From positions 1-32,294 of the forward strand of contig NZ_QTTN01000058.1 of the NCBI RefSeq assembly GCF_003386535.1: DNA of 32,294 bases, in the 5' to 3' direction. A program made the position numbers and the translations under genes. Numbering within the stretch: the first letter of the stretch is position 1; every line of letters begins with the position of its first letter. The DNA comes from Paenibacillus taihuensis (lineage in GTDB: Bacteria; Bacillota; Bacilli; Paenibacillales; Paenibacillaceae). Of the stretch, positions 5,771 to 14,153 are shown in pieces. Under the pieces are notes generated by a model. That model was given only the letters and a program-made list of their open reading frames with translations. It did no database searches and was not told the origin of the DNA.

Positions 5771-6661
5771 ATGTCATCAGACCCTAATCCTTCCCGCCAA
5801 ATTGTCCTCGGCACGATTGATGATCTGCAGCCGACGGTCAACTTTGCGAGCCACGCCGAAGTGCCCGCAGCCGAGTATTGGGGACCGCGCATTATCCCGG
5901 ACTATCAGCTGTTCTGCCTTCTCTCAGGCGAGGCCGATATGCAAATAGGCGAGGACCATCAAACACTTACAGCCGGAGACAGCGCGCTGTACGGACCCCA
6001 TTGCCCGCACCGTATCATCACGCGAACGGACGCCGTCTTCATCGGGATACATTTTGCCTACTGTCAGGAATCACTAGAGCCGGTCCACCCTGCTTTCTCG
6101 ATCGAAACATGCAGCGAGGAAGCACTCCATAAGAGTATACGCCCCAGCTACAAGCTTGAAATCGACAACAAAGAGCTGCTGGAGCTGCCGCCTTTCTTCA
6201 ACATGCCAGGCCTAGAGCCTATCCTAATGCGCATTGTAAAAGAATACTTGAACGAGCAGCCCGGCTATCGAATCGTCCTTCGCGCACTGATGACGGAGCT
6301 GATCGCCACGATCGTCCGCAATCAACTAACGAAACGCCCGCGCTCGCTGGAGCAGAGCAAGATCGATCCCGCCCTGCAGGCGATTAATAGAGAGCCGGAG
6401 AAGAATTGGACCGTGAACGAGCTTGCCGCGCTGTGCGGCTATCACGTTATCTATTTCTCCTCTCTATTTCGAAAATGCACCGGCGAGAGTCCGAAGCAAT
6501 ATCTTATCTCCGAACGAATCCGCAAAGCCAAGTACTACTTATTGAGCGGCGAGAAGATGGAAGTGATCGCGGAGCGGCTTGGCTATGCGAGCATTCACTA
6601 TTTCTCACGCAATTTCAAAGAGGAGACCGGGCTGACGCCTACGGAATTCAAGCAGCAATAG
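5771..6661 (+). CDS. AraC-family transcriptional regulator
   Basis: A 296-residue protein. The N-terminal half is a cupin-like sensing domain (PDYQLFCLLSGEADMQIGEDHQTLTAGDSALYGPHCPHRI, about 43-83). The C-terminal 100 residues hold two helix-turn-helix motifs: WTVNELAALCGYHVIYFSSLFRKCTGESPKQYL and then MEVIAERLGYASIHYFSRNFKEETGLTPTEF. It is divergent from the PhyH oxygenase gene and most likely activates it in response to the substrate or a related compound; this is inference from arrangement. The start ATG at 5771 has GAGGTGAG about 9 bases upstream. Confidence 0.92.
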   Translation: MSSDPNPSRQIVLGTIDDLQPTVNFASHAEVPAAEYWGPRIIPDYQLFCLLSGEADMQIGEDHQTLTAGDSALYGPHCPHRIITRTDAVFIGIHFAYCQESLEPVHPAFSIETCSEEALHKSIRPSYKLEIDNKELLELPPFFNMPGLEPILMRIVKEYLNEQPGYRIVLRALMTELIATIVRNQLTKRPRSLEQSKIDPALQAINREPEKNWTVNELAALCGYHVIYFSSLFRKCTGESPKQYLISERIRKAKYYLLSGEKMEVIAERLGYASIHYFSRNFKEETGLTPTEFKQQ

Positions 6662-6777
6662 CCTTTTTTTGCTATCTATTTCTTCATGTGCAATTCATAG
6701 ACAAACTAGAGTGCGAGTGTTACGATTACGAGAGATAGAGATGTAAGATTTAGGAGATTATTGGAGGAACACTCAGC

Positions 6778-8331
6778 GTGAATTGGACAAACAAATGGAA
6801 GAGCAAGATGCTGTTATCCGTATTATCCGCAGGCCTTATTTTATCGCCAATTACTTTAGCACCTCACTCGGCGCACGCCGCAGTGACCACCGCAGCCGCA
6901 ACGGCTATATCCGCCCAATCGACGACATATACGGTCGTTCTGGACGGCAAGAAGCTTGTCCTTAATCCGGCAGCTCAAATCATTAAAGGAACAGCGTTCG
7001 TCCCGATGCGTTCTATCTTCAGCGCGCTTAAAGCGAATGTGACTTGGGAAGCATCGACGAAGACGATCTTCGTCGTGAAAGGACGCACAACGATTTCGCT
7101 GCAGCTTGGATCGAAGAAAGCGGTGCAGAACGGCAAGACGATTACGCTATCGCAGGCTCCGCAGCAGGTGAAAGGCGCTACAATGGTTCCGCTTCGTTTC
7201 GTCGCGGAAGCGCTTGGCGCTGATGTTCAGCTCGTTGCGAACAACACGATTCGCATTACATCGATTGAAGCGATTATGAAGAAAGCCGAAGAGGCTGCTG
7301 AGCAGAAGGATCAGGAGAAAGCTCTTGTAGCTCTGACAACGAAGCAGATCGTCGATAAGAATGATAATAAAGTCGTCATGATCATGACGGATATCGCGCA
7401 AGGCAGCGGCGTTGTCGTCGGCGACAATCGGATTCTCACAAACTACCACGTGATGCAGGGCGCCAAGGAAGGCAGCGTCGTTATGCTGAACGGCAAAGAG
7501 GTTGCTATTCAAGGCGTCGTCGGTTATGACAAGGATTCCGATCTCGCGATCATCCAGACGAAGTCGGCGCTTGGCATCGAGCCGGTCGAAATTGGCTTCT
7601 CCGCTTATAAAGGCGATCATGTCATCGCAATCGGAAGCCCGCTAGGCTTGCAAAATACGGTGTCGGACGGCATCATCAGCAACATCACTTTCGACGGCGC
7701 GCAGCTCTACCAAATCAGCGTACCGATCGACCATGGCAGCTCGGGCGGCGGCTTGTTCAACGATTACGGACAGCTGGTTGGGATTACATCGTCCGGCATT
7801 GATGCAACGCAAGCAGACTTGAATTTCGCGATCTCATCGATGAACATTCAAATGCTGCTTTACGATATTGAAGACAGCCCGCCAGCGAAGATCGAATTCC
7901 TGCCGCAGGAGCTGCCGGATACGCTCGTTGGCGCTTCGACGGACAAAATCCGCGATTTGCTGGATGATCAGTTCTCATCTATTCAAACATCGCAAGGCAC
8001 GACAGAACTGAAGCAGTTCGACGTGAAGCGCGATTCCGAGGGCTGGCTCGTCATTAATGCCGTTATTGATCCAAGCTTCTATATGGTTTACGGCGATGAA
8101 TCGAATCAAGATTTCCGCCTCTGGGCAATCAATACCGGCTATGAGCTTCGCCGAATGCTGCCAGACGACAAGATTCAGCTGACGGTCTACTATGACCAAG
8201 AGTTCAGTTTCGAACCGCGCGGTTTTGCTGCAGGCGAAGTGACCGATGAAGGCAACGGCAAGTGGCGCGTTCGCTTCCCGGTGATCGAGTTCCAAGGCAA
8301 AGAGAAAGTACTAGTGAAAGTACGTACGTAA
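6778..8331 (+). CDS. Exported trypsin-like serine protease with stalk (copper amine oxidase-like) N-terminal domain
   Basis: A 517-residue secreted protein. Residues 1-34 are a signal peptide ending in SAHA. Residues about 50-160 are a copper amine oxidase-like N-terminal domain, seen as VLDGKKLVLNPAAQ, VPMRSIFSALKANVTW and its second half VPLRFVAEALGADV; in Bacillota this domain is a wall-associated stalk, not an oxidase. A charged linker (165-185) leads to a chymotrypsin-fold protease with H224 (TNYHVMQG), D255 (DKDSDLAIIQ) and S322 (DHGSSGGGLF). No PDZ domain follows, unlike HtrA; the last 150 residues are unrecognised. The GTG start has GGAGG 10 bases upstream. It stands alone, with a strong terminator behind it. 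Confidence 0.9.
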   Translation: MNWTNKWKSKMLLSVLSAGLILSPITLAPHSAHAAVTTAAATAISAQSTTYTVVLDGKKLVLNPAAQIIKGTAFVPMRSIFSALKANVTWEASTKTIFVVKGRTTISLQLGSKKAVQNGKTITLSQAPQQVKGATMVPLRFVAEALGADVQLVANNTIRITSIEAIMKKAEEAAEQKDQEKALVALTTKQIVDKNDNKVVMIMTDIAQGSGVVVGDNRILTNYHVMQGAKEGSVVMLNGKEVAIQGVVGYDKDSDLAIIQTKSALGIEPVEIGFSAYKGDHVIAIGSPLGLQNTVSDGIISNITFDGAQLYQISVPIDHGSSGGGLFNDYGQLVGITSSGIDATQADLNFAISSMNIQMLLYDIEDSPPAKIEFLPQELPDTLVGASTDKIRDLLDDQFSSIQTSQGTTELKQFDVKRDSEGWLVINAVIDPSFYMVYGDESNQDFRLWAINTGYELRRMLPDDKIQLTVYYDQEFSFEPRGFAAGEVTDEGNGKWRVRFPVIEFQGKEKVLVKVRT

Positions 8332-8340
8332 CTTGCGAGA

Positions 8341-8415
8341 GAGCAGTTTTAGTTCCGGCAGCCAGCTGTCTTCACAGCTTGCAAGGTGCGGGGGGCTGAA
8401 CTGCTCTTCTTTTTT
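8341..8415 (+). terminator. Terminator of the protease gene
   Basis: GAGCAGTT (8341-8348) pairs with AACTGCTC (8399-8406), enclosing further internal pairing (CAGCTGTC near CACAGCTTG). It is followed by TTCTTTTTT. It begins nine bases after the protease stop. Confidence 0.85.
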
Positions 8416-8429
8416 GCGTGCAAGTTCGT

Positions 8430-8435
8430 TACAAT
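8430..8435 (+). promoter_or_regulatory. Probable -10 box for the radical SAM gene
   Basis: TACAAT lies 46 bases before the chosen start, directly after the terminator. The -35 position (TTCTTT at 8407-8412, 17-base spacing) falls in the terminator T-tract and is a poor match, so this is a weak call. Confidence 0.35.
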
Positions 8436-8480
8436 AAAGGAATGGTTTCTATCCAAGCTCTAGATGAAGGAATGACGAAG

Positions 8481-10298
8481 ATGAAAGTCGTACTGGCGAC
8501 GTTAAACGCTAAATTTATTCACACCTCGCTTGCTCTGCGCTGCTTGAAGGCGTATAGCGAGAAAGATTTTGATATCGATATTGCGGAATATACGATCAAG
8601 GATCCGGCGATGAACATCGTGGCGGATTTGTATGCGAGAAACGCCGATGTTGTCGGATTCTCCTGTTATATCTGGAACATTGAAGAGACGATTACAGTCA
8701 TAGATATGCTCCGCAAAATAAAGCCGGACATCAAGATCGTGCTCGGCGGTCCGGAAGTGAGCTATGACACGCCATTCTGGATGGAGCGGCTGACGCAGGT
8801 CGATTATATCGTCGTCGGCGAAGGGGAAGAGACGTTTCACCATCTGCTGACCGAGCTGTCCAGCACATGCAAGTTTCATCTCGTCTTCGGGCTTGCTTAC
8901 CGCAAGGAGCATCAAGACGGGCGAATCGAGATCATCGTGAACCCGCCGCGTCCGAAGCTGGATCTGGCGACATTGCCGTCCCCGCACCGTTTTGCAGAGG
9001 ATGTGCCGCGTCTTGCCAGTCGTGTCGTCTATTTCGAGACGAGCCGGGGCTGTCCGTTCAGCTGCCAGTTCTGCCTCTCGAGCATCGAGGTCGGCGTTCG
9101 TTACTTTGATATGGAGCGGACCAAATCGGACATCCTCTACTTGATCGATTCCGGCGCCAAGCTGATTAAGTTCGTGGACCGGACGTTTAATATTAAGCGC
9201 GACTATGCGCTCGAGATCTTCCAGTTCCTGATCGAAAATCACCGCGGCTGCGTGTTCCAGTTCGAGATTACCGCGGATATTATGCGTCCAGAGGTGCTGG
9301 ATTACTTGGCGGAGCATGCGCCTCCCGGCATCTTCCGGTTCGAGATCGGCGTGCAATCGACGAATGACTTGACGAACGAAGCGGTGCAGCGCCGTCAGAA
9401 CTTCACGAAGCTGACCCGTACCGTCATGAAGGTCAAAGAGAGCGGCAAAATCGATCAGCATCTTGATCTTATCGCCGGCTTGCCGCACGAGGATTACAAC
9501 TCCTTCCGCAAAACGTTCAATGACGTATTCGAGCTTCGCCCCGAAGAGCTGCAGCTCGGCTTCTTGAAGATGCTGCGGGGCACGGGGATGCGCCTCGATG
9601 CGGAGAAGCACGGTTATATCTATATGGACCGCGCGCCATACGAGATTCTAGGCAATGACATTATGCCGTTCTCGGACATTGTGCGCATTAAGCGGGTAGA
9701 GGACGTGCTGGAGAAATATTGGAACGCGCACCGGATGGACCATGCGCTGCTCTATCTTGTGGAGCGGGCATTCCCGTCGGCGTTCGATTTCTTCCAGCAG
9801 TTCGGCGACTTCTGGGAAGGACGCGGCTGGCAGAAAATCGGCCATCAGCTGGAGGATCTATTCTCGCGGCTTTGGGCGTTTCTCTCGGAGAAGCATGGCA
9901 AGCAAGCGCTGGCAGAGCGAGAAGAGTGGTCGCTCGACGTTGCGCTTGGCCTCATGAAGCTCGACTACTTCCTGCAGCATAACTACAAGCCGCGCAAGGT
10001 TTGGTGGGATTTTGCAATGGACAAGCAGGAGTTGGGAGGCTGGATGCATCGTCTCGCGGAGCGTCCGCAGGATGTATCTGAGCAGTTCGCCCAGCTAGGC
10101 TTGGGTGAGAAGGAGCTGCAGAAGCATGCGGTCATTGAGCAGCTGCCGTTCAATCTGAAGAAGTACCTGGCAGAAGGCGTCGTGTCGACGGAGGAAGAGA
10201 CGCTGCTGATCGTCATCTACAGCGGCGGCGGTAAGAGCGATGCGCGGGCAGAATATTTTACATTGCCTCTCGTTGCGGCCGGACAAGGACAAGCTTGA
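8481..10298 (+). CDS. B12-binding radical SAM protein with DUF4080
   Basis: A 605-residue protein. Residues 1-130 are a cobalamin-binding-like Rossmann domain (MKVVLATLNAKFIHTSLALRC, IVLGGPEVSYD, YIVVGEGEETF). The radical SAM cluster motif CxxxCxxC is C191, C195 and C198 in TSRGCPFSCQFC, followed by the TIM-barrel (FRFEIGVQSTN, DQHLDLIAGLPHED). The C-terminal about 180 residues correspond to DUF4080. No classical DxHxxG B12 motif is evident, so cobalamin binding is uncertain. Its reaction is unknown; related proteins are tRNA or small-molecule modifying enzymes. The start at 8481 was chosen because AAGGA lies 9 bases upstream and the family begins at MKVVL; upstream in-frame codons lack a usable ribosome binding site. 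Confidence 0.9.
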   Translation: MKVVLATLNAKFIHTSLALRCLKAYSEKDFDIDIAEYTIKDPAMNIVADLYARNADVVGFSCYIWNIEETITVIDMLRKIKPDIKIVLGGPEVSYDTPFWMERLTQVDYIVVGEGEETFHHLLTELSSTCKFHLVFGLAYRKEHQDGRIEIIVNPPRPKLDLATLPSPHRFAEDVPRLASRVVYFETSRGCPFSCQFCLSSIEVGVRYFDMERTKSDILYLIDSGAKLIKFVDRTFNIKRDYALEIFQFLIENHRGCVFQFEITADIMRPEVLDYLAEHAPPGIFRFEIGVQSTNDLTNEAVQRRQNFTKLTRTVMKVKESGKIDQHLDLIAGLPHEDYNSFRKTFNDVFELRPEELQLGFLKMLRGTGMRLDAEKHGYIYMDRAPYEILGNDIMPFSDIVRIKRVEDVLEKYWNAHRMDHALLYLVERAFPSAFDFFQQFGDFWEGRGWQKIGHQLEDLFSRLWAFLSEKHGKQALAEREEWSLDVALGLMKLDYFLQHNYKPRKVWWDFAMDKQELGGWMHRLAERPQDVSEQFAQLGLGEKELQKHAVIEQLPFNLKKYLAEGVVSTEEETLLIVIYSGGGKSDARAEYFTLPLVAAGQGQA

Positions 10299-10366
10299 GC
10301 CATCTTGTAAATTGTTGTAAGATTTAGAAGGTTTCATACCAGTATGCGAATAGAGGAGCGATGAAC

Positions 10367-11362
10367 ATGGTATATTCGGCAAATAATGATCGTTACGGTT
10401 CGATGAAGTACAATCGCGTTGGACGTTCCGGCCTGAAGCTTCCGGCCATTTCTCTTGGATTGTGGCATAATTTCGGCGGCGTGGATACGTATGAGAACGG
10501 CCGCGCGATGCTGACGCGTGCTTTTGACCTCGGCATCACGCATTTTGATCTAGCGAACAACTACGGTCCTCCGGCAGGCTCGGCTGAAGAAATGTTCGGC
10601 CGAATGATGCTGACGGACTTTAAACCATACCGCGACGAGATGATCATCTCCTCCAAAGCCGGTTACTACATGTGGCCAGGCCCTTACGGCGAGTGGGGCT
10701 CCCGCAAGTACCTGATCGCTAGCCTTGAGCAAAGCTTGAAACGGATGAACTTGGAATACGTTGATATTTTCTATTCGCACCGTCCGGATCCGGAGACGCC
10801 GCTTGAAGAAACGATGGGCGCGCTTGACCATATGGTTCGCTCCGGCAAGGCGCTATACGTTGGTATCTCCAGCTACAGCGCTGAGCAATCGGCGGAAGCG
10901 ATCAAGATTATGAAGCAGCTTGGCACGCCGCTGGTGATCCACCAGCCGAGCTACCATATGTTTGACCGCTGGATCGAGAACGGCCTGCAGGATGTGCTCG
11001 AAGAGAACGGCGTAGGCAGCATCGCCTTCTGTCCGCTGGCACAAGGACTGCTGACGAACAAATATTTGACCGGCAGCATTCCGACGGATTCGCGCGCGGC
11101 AAGCAAGACCGGCGCCTTGCAAGAGAGCTCGGTTACGGCTCAGCGCGTAGCGCAGCTGAACAAGCTGAACGCAATCGCGGCAGAACGCGGCCAATCGCTG
11201 GCGCAGATGGCGCTCGCATGGGTGCTTCGCGGCGGACGCGTTACTTCCGCGCTGATCGGCGCAAGCCGTGTCAGCCAAATCGAAGACAACGTGGCGGCGC
11301 TGAACAATCTGTCGTTCACGAGCGAAGAGCTGGCAAGCATCGAAGATATTATTCGTGGCTAA
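10367..11362 (+). CDS. Aldo/keto reductase, YghZ/GPR-like
   Basis: A 331-residue NADPH-dependent carbonyl reductase. The catalytic tetrad is visible as D61 and Y66 (HFDLANNYGPPAGSAEE), K97 (MIISSKAGY) and H138 (DIFYSHRPDPETP). The ANNYGPPAGSAEE segment is typical of the AKR14-type L-glyceraldehyde-3-phosphate reductase group related to voltage-gated potassium channel beta subunits. The C-terminal cofactor site is seen as SALIGASRVSQIEDN. ATG at 10367 is preferred over 10361 because GAGGAG at 10353-10358 is 8 bases from the former and only 2 from the latter. A terminator follows. It probably detoxifies aldehydes such as methylglyoxal, but the substrate is inferred. Confidence 0.93.
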   Translation: MVYSANNDRYGSMKYNRVGRSGLKLPAISLGLWHNFGGVDTYENGRAMLTRAFDLGITHFDLANNYGPPAGSAEEMFGRMMLTDFKPYRDEMIISSKAGYYMWPGPYGEWGSRKYLIASLEQSLKRMNLEYVDIFYSHRPDPETPLEETMGALDHMVRSGKALYVGISSYSAEQSAEAIKIMKQLGTPLVIHQPSYHMFDRWIENGLQDVLEENGVGSIAFCPLAQGLLTNKYLTGSIPTDSRAASKTGALQESSVTAQRVAQLNKLNAIAAERGQSLAQMALAWVLRGGRVTSALIGASRVSQIEDNVAALNNLSFTSEELASIEDIIRG

Positions 11363-11380
11363 TAATGTGGCTAATAAAGA

Positions 11381-11421
11381 AAGCCTTGGAGGACCGACTG
11401 GGTCTTCCAAGGCTTTTGTTT
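11381..11421 (+). terminator. Terminator of the aldo/keto reductase gene
   Basis: AAGCCTTGGAGGACC and GGTCTTCCAAGGCTT form a 15-bp stem with one mismatch around a five-base loop, followed by TTGTTT. Confidence 0.9.
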
Positions 11422-11550
11422 ATGTAAAGGTGAAAAAGCATAGAACTCATTCAACATCATAACATCCGGTCTCGAAACAGTCTATATCTTCTGCGGGTTT
11501 TTCGATATGGTTGTTGGTGAGACTTGCACGAGGGAAGGAGTTGTGAGGGC

Positions 11551-12579
11551 ATGAGTGAGCGGGGAAACAACGGGGTGCGATCGGACTGGAGCTGTCCGAT
11601 ACGGCCGGAGAATCTGACGAGCGAGGTGCGGCGAGCGTTAGGAAATGAGTTTGCAGTGGCAGATGCGGTGAACATGCACGGCGGCGCGCAAAAGGTGGTT
11701 TATCGTGTGCGGACGGTGAACGGCTTCACGTTGATGCTGTATATTTGGGACATCTCGCACAATTATTTTCAAGCCGAGGTTGAAGAAGCGGCGGCGGAGG
11801 AAAATGGGGGACAGCGATCCTTCGGGGCGGAGCTGTTCCGCAGTAATAATCGCTTCATGCGAGAGCACGGAATCAGGACACCTGCGATCTACGCGATGAA
11901 CACGTCGCAGGAGCAGTATTCGTTCGATTACGCCTTGGTGGAATATATCGGAGGCGGCGATCTGGAGCCGTATATGAACCATCCGTCTGAAGCGGTTCGG
12001 GATCAGGTGCTTGGCGGTTGCCGGGAGCTGCTTGGGAAGCTGCATCAGATTCGCCATACGAGCTGGGGGCCGCTTACTGCTGGCGGGCGGCTGCCTGATG
12101 GCGATGGTCAGCGTGTCAGCTGTGAAGCGGGTATTCATGACAATGCGATACGGAATCTGGCGTTTCTAGCTCAGGAAACGAAGCTGTCGCAGCTGAAGCA
12201 AGGCAGGCTTGAGGAGCTGCTCGAACGAATTCGTGCGGGAATCGTTCCTCGCGCCGATTATCGCTTTATCCATAGCGAGCTTGGGCCTGATCATATTTTG
12301 GTGAATGAGCAGCTTGAGCCGTATTTGATCGATATCGAAGGTGCGGCGTTTTTTGACCAGGAATATGAGCATAGTTTTCTGCAATTCCGGTTCGCGGGCT
12401 ACGAGCGCTACTTGGCAAGAGAGGACCTCGACCCGGTCAGAATGCGCTTCTACAAGCTATGCCATCACATCTCCTGTGCGACCGGGGGACTCAAGCTGCT
12501 GCAGCGGGGTTTTCCGAATCGTGAGCTCGCGAATGCGATTATGTCTTCGAACCTTTCCCAAACATTGTCTTACTTGTAG
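11551..12579 (+). CDS. APH-like phosphotransferase with altered catalytic loop
   Basis: A 342-residue protein of the aminoglycoside phosphotransferase/choline kinase fold. The N-lobe carries GGAQKVVYRVRTVNGFTLMLYIWD, and the hinge region EYIGGGDLEPYM follows. The catalytic loop reads FIHSELGPDHILVNE (239-253), where canonical APH enzymes have HGDLHPGNIL; thus the catalytic Asp position is E243 and the metal-binding Asn is H248. The DFE/DWE-like metal motif is D261-I-E263. The GPDH form is known in related families, so this may be a subgroup rather than a dead kinase. The start at 11551 is supported by GGAAGGAG 10 bases upstream. Substrate unknown. It precedes the DsbA-like gene by about 50 bases. 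Confidence 0.8.
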   Translation: MSERGNNGVRSDWSCPIRPENLTSEVRRALGNEFAVADAVNMHGGAQKVVYRVRTVNGFTLMLYIWDISHNYFQAEVEEAAAEENGGQRSFGAELFRSNNRFMREHGIRTPAIYAMNTSQEQYSFDYALVEYIGGGDLEPYMNHPSEAVRDQVLGGCRELLGKLHQIRHTSWGPLTAGGRLPDGDGQRVSCEAGIHDNAIRNLAFLAQETKLSQLKQGRLEELLERIRAGIVPRADYRFIHSELGPDHILVNEQLEPYLIDIEGAAFFDQEYEHSFLQFRFAGYERYLAREDLDPVRMRFYKLCHHISCATGGLKLLQRGFPNRELANAIMSSNLSQTLSYL

Positions 12580-12627
12580 GCGAGGACTATAATGGAGCTA
12601 CACGAGAGAAGGAGTGAGCCGCTAGTG

Positions 12628-13350
12628 ATGAAAGTTGAAATTTGGTCGGACATTATGTGTCCGTTCTGCTATATTGGCAAACGCCGCTTTGAAGCGGGAC
12701 TTGAGCAGTTTGCGCATAAAGACGAGGTCGAGGTGATCTTCCGCAGCTTCCAGCTCGACCCGAATGCGTCGAAGGACCCGGATCACGATGTGTACGGACT
12801 CGTTGCGAAGAAGTACGGCGTAAGCCGCGAGCAATCGATCCAGATGCACGCAGGTCTCGTGCAGCAAGCCGCTGCGCTTGGTCTTGAGTACAACTTTGAC
12901 CACGCGGTTCCGGCGAATTCGTTCGATGCGCACCGCCTCATTCACTTTGGAGCGGCGCATGGCAAGCGGACGGAAGTGGCGGAGCTGCTGTTCAAGGCGT
13001 ATTTCACCGACTCGAAGCATATTGCGAAGCTGGAGACGCTGAAGGGCATCGCAGCCGAAGCGGGTCTTGATCCGGAGGCGCTTGAAGCAGCGCTGAACAG
13101 CGATGCGTATAAGCAGGAAGTGCTTGCAGAGTGCGCGGAAGCGAACCAGCTTGGCGCGAACGGCGTGCCGTTCTTCGTCATCAATCGCAAATATGCGGTA
13201 TCCGGCGCGCAGCAGAGCGACGTGTTCCTCGATGTGCTGAACAAGAGCTGGGAGGAAGAGAAGCCTCTTATTATTCTTGACCCGTCTTCGTCAGGCAAGG
13301 ACGGTCAAGTGTGCACGGACGATGCGTGCGGCATCGGCGAGAACGAGTAA
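12628..13350 (+). CDS. DsbA family oxidoreductase (FrnE-like)
   Basis: A 240-residue cytosolic thioredoxin-fold protein without signal peptide. The active site is CPFC (C11 and C14) in EIWSDIMCPFCYIGKRRFE, followed by the alpha-helical insertion and the cis-proline loop GVPFFVINRKYAVSGAQ. It matches FrnE/2-hydroxychromene-2-carboxylate isomerase-like thiol oxidoreductases, which act on disulfides under oxidative stress. The last residues add a second CxxxxC pair (VCTDDACG). The start was placed at ATG 12628; GTG at 12625 lies nearer the usual distance from AAGGAG (12609-12614) and cannot be excluded. A terminator follows the stop. Confidence 0.92.
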   Translation: MKVEIWSDIMCPFCYIGKRRFEAGLEQFAHKDEVEVIFRSFQLDPNASKDPDHDVYGLVAKKYGVSREQSIQMHAGLVQQAAALGLEYNFDHAVPANSFDAHRLIHFGAAHGKRTEVAELLFKAYFTDSKHIAKLETLKGIAAEAGLDPEALEAALNSDAYKQEVLAECAEANQLGANGVPFFVINRKYAVSGAQQSDVFLDVLNKSWEEEKPLIILDPSSSGKDGQVCTDDACGIGENE

Positions 13351-13387
13351 GCTTATTAATGTGAGCACGGTAGTTACCATGCTTAGT

Positions 13388-13444
13388 CTGTCGAGAAACA
13401 CCTCGACAGGCGGAACGCAGCAGAATCACGGCTGCGTTTTTTTT
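13388..13444 (+). terminator. Tandem hairpins, second one a terminator
   Basis: CTGTCGAG/CTCGACAG (13388-13409) is a perfect 8-bp stem. AACGCAGC/GCTGCGTT (13414-13438) is another 8-bp stem followed directly by eight T. The second is a standard intrinsic terminator for the DsbA-like gene. Confidence 0.88.
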
Positions 13445-13496
13445 GTTGTGAAAAAAAGTTCATTCACATAAGTAGAAATAGGTGGGACAGGGCTCA

Positions 13497-13590
13497 ATTC
13501 GTCGTTTTCGAGCTGAAATGAGTGGAAATTTCCAATATAGCATGCGGTTTTCGCCGAAATCGCCTTTCTATGCTGGATTTATCCATCATA
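13497..13590 (+). repeat. Interspersed repeat with TGGAWWWWTCCA cores, copy A
   Basis: This gene-free stretch contains TTTTCGAGCTGAAATGAGTGG, then the palindrome TGGAAATTTCCA (13523-13534), AATATAGCATGC, and a second core TGGATTTATCCA (13574-13585). Almost the same order of elements is found in inverted orientation at about 31778-31862. The rest of the 13351-13781 interval holds nothing else I can identify apart from the terminators at its ends. Confidence 0.8.
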
Positions 13591-13749
13591 GGCACGTTGG
13601 TGGAAGGTTGAGGATTTAGGGCTGAGAGGTGAGAGTAAGATGAGGGTTAAGGGCGGAGCGGGGATGATCGTATTCGCACTACGCTGGCGCCGAGATAATC
13701 CCCTCCATCAAGTTAATCCCATTGCACTGAAAATATACGCAACTCGAGG

Positions 13750-13772
13750 AAGCACGGCTGCGAGCCGTGCTT
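13750..13772 (-). terminator. Hairpin behind the EamA/SMR-like gene
   Basis: AAGCACGGCT and AGCCGTGCTT form a perfect 10-bp stem around GCG. On the minus strand it starts ten bases after the stop but is followed only by TTCCT, so termination may be weak or may work rightward, where CGCTCTTTCT follows. Confidence 0.55.
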
Positions 13773-13781
13773 CGCTCTTTC

Positions 13782-14153
13782 TCAAGCATACTTCCCGGAG
13801 AATCCGATACATGCAACGCCAGCTAGAATGAGCAGGCAGCCGACTATTTTCAGCATGGACAGTGACTCGCCGAAGAAGTAGTACGCGCCGATGATCGAGA
13901 TAATATAGGCCAAGCTTTGGATCGGATATGCGAGGCTGAGATCGACGCGGGTGAGGATGAACAGCCACAGCACCGTCGCGCAGCCGTAAATGAACAAGCC
14001 GCCGATAATGTACGGGGAGAGGATCACCTCGATGATGGTCCGTATCGACTCGAACGGCTTCTCACGCTGCATGAGCCCATATTTCCATAGGAACTGCCCG
14101 GATACGAGCATGAGTGTATTCGCTAGAATGAGCAGGAAGGAGGAGATGTTCAT
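13782..14153 (-). CDS. Small EamA/SMR-like membrane transporter
   Basis: A 123-residue protein with four predicted transmembrane helices (about 5-24, 46-66, 73-93 and 99-118) and the SMR/EamA pattern GQFLWKYGL in helix 1 and SLAYPIQSLAYIISIIGAYYFFGESLS in helix 3-4. Its size and pattern resemble ArnE/ArnF-type subunits that flip undecaprenyl-phosphate-linked sugars. Its ATG overlaps the stop of the DUF2304 gene by four bases (ATGA), and a GT2 gene lies before that, so the trio most likely makes and flips a polyprenyl-phosphate sugar for the divergent GT39-like enzyme. A multidrug exporter role is less likely in this context. Confidence 0.8.
   Translation of the reverse strand: MNISSFLLILANTLMLVSGQFLWKYGLMQREKPFESIRTIIEVILSPYIIGGLFIYGCATVLWLFILTRVDLSLAYPIQSLAYIISIIGAYYFFGESLSMLKIVGCLLILAGVACIGFSGKYA

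Noticed and set aside
13640..13831. Small plus-strand frame of 63 codons
   Set aside because: It reads through the inverted repeat at 13750-13772 into the 3' end of the EamA/SMR-like gene, with no family resemblance.
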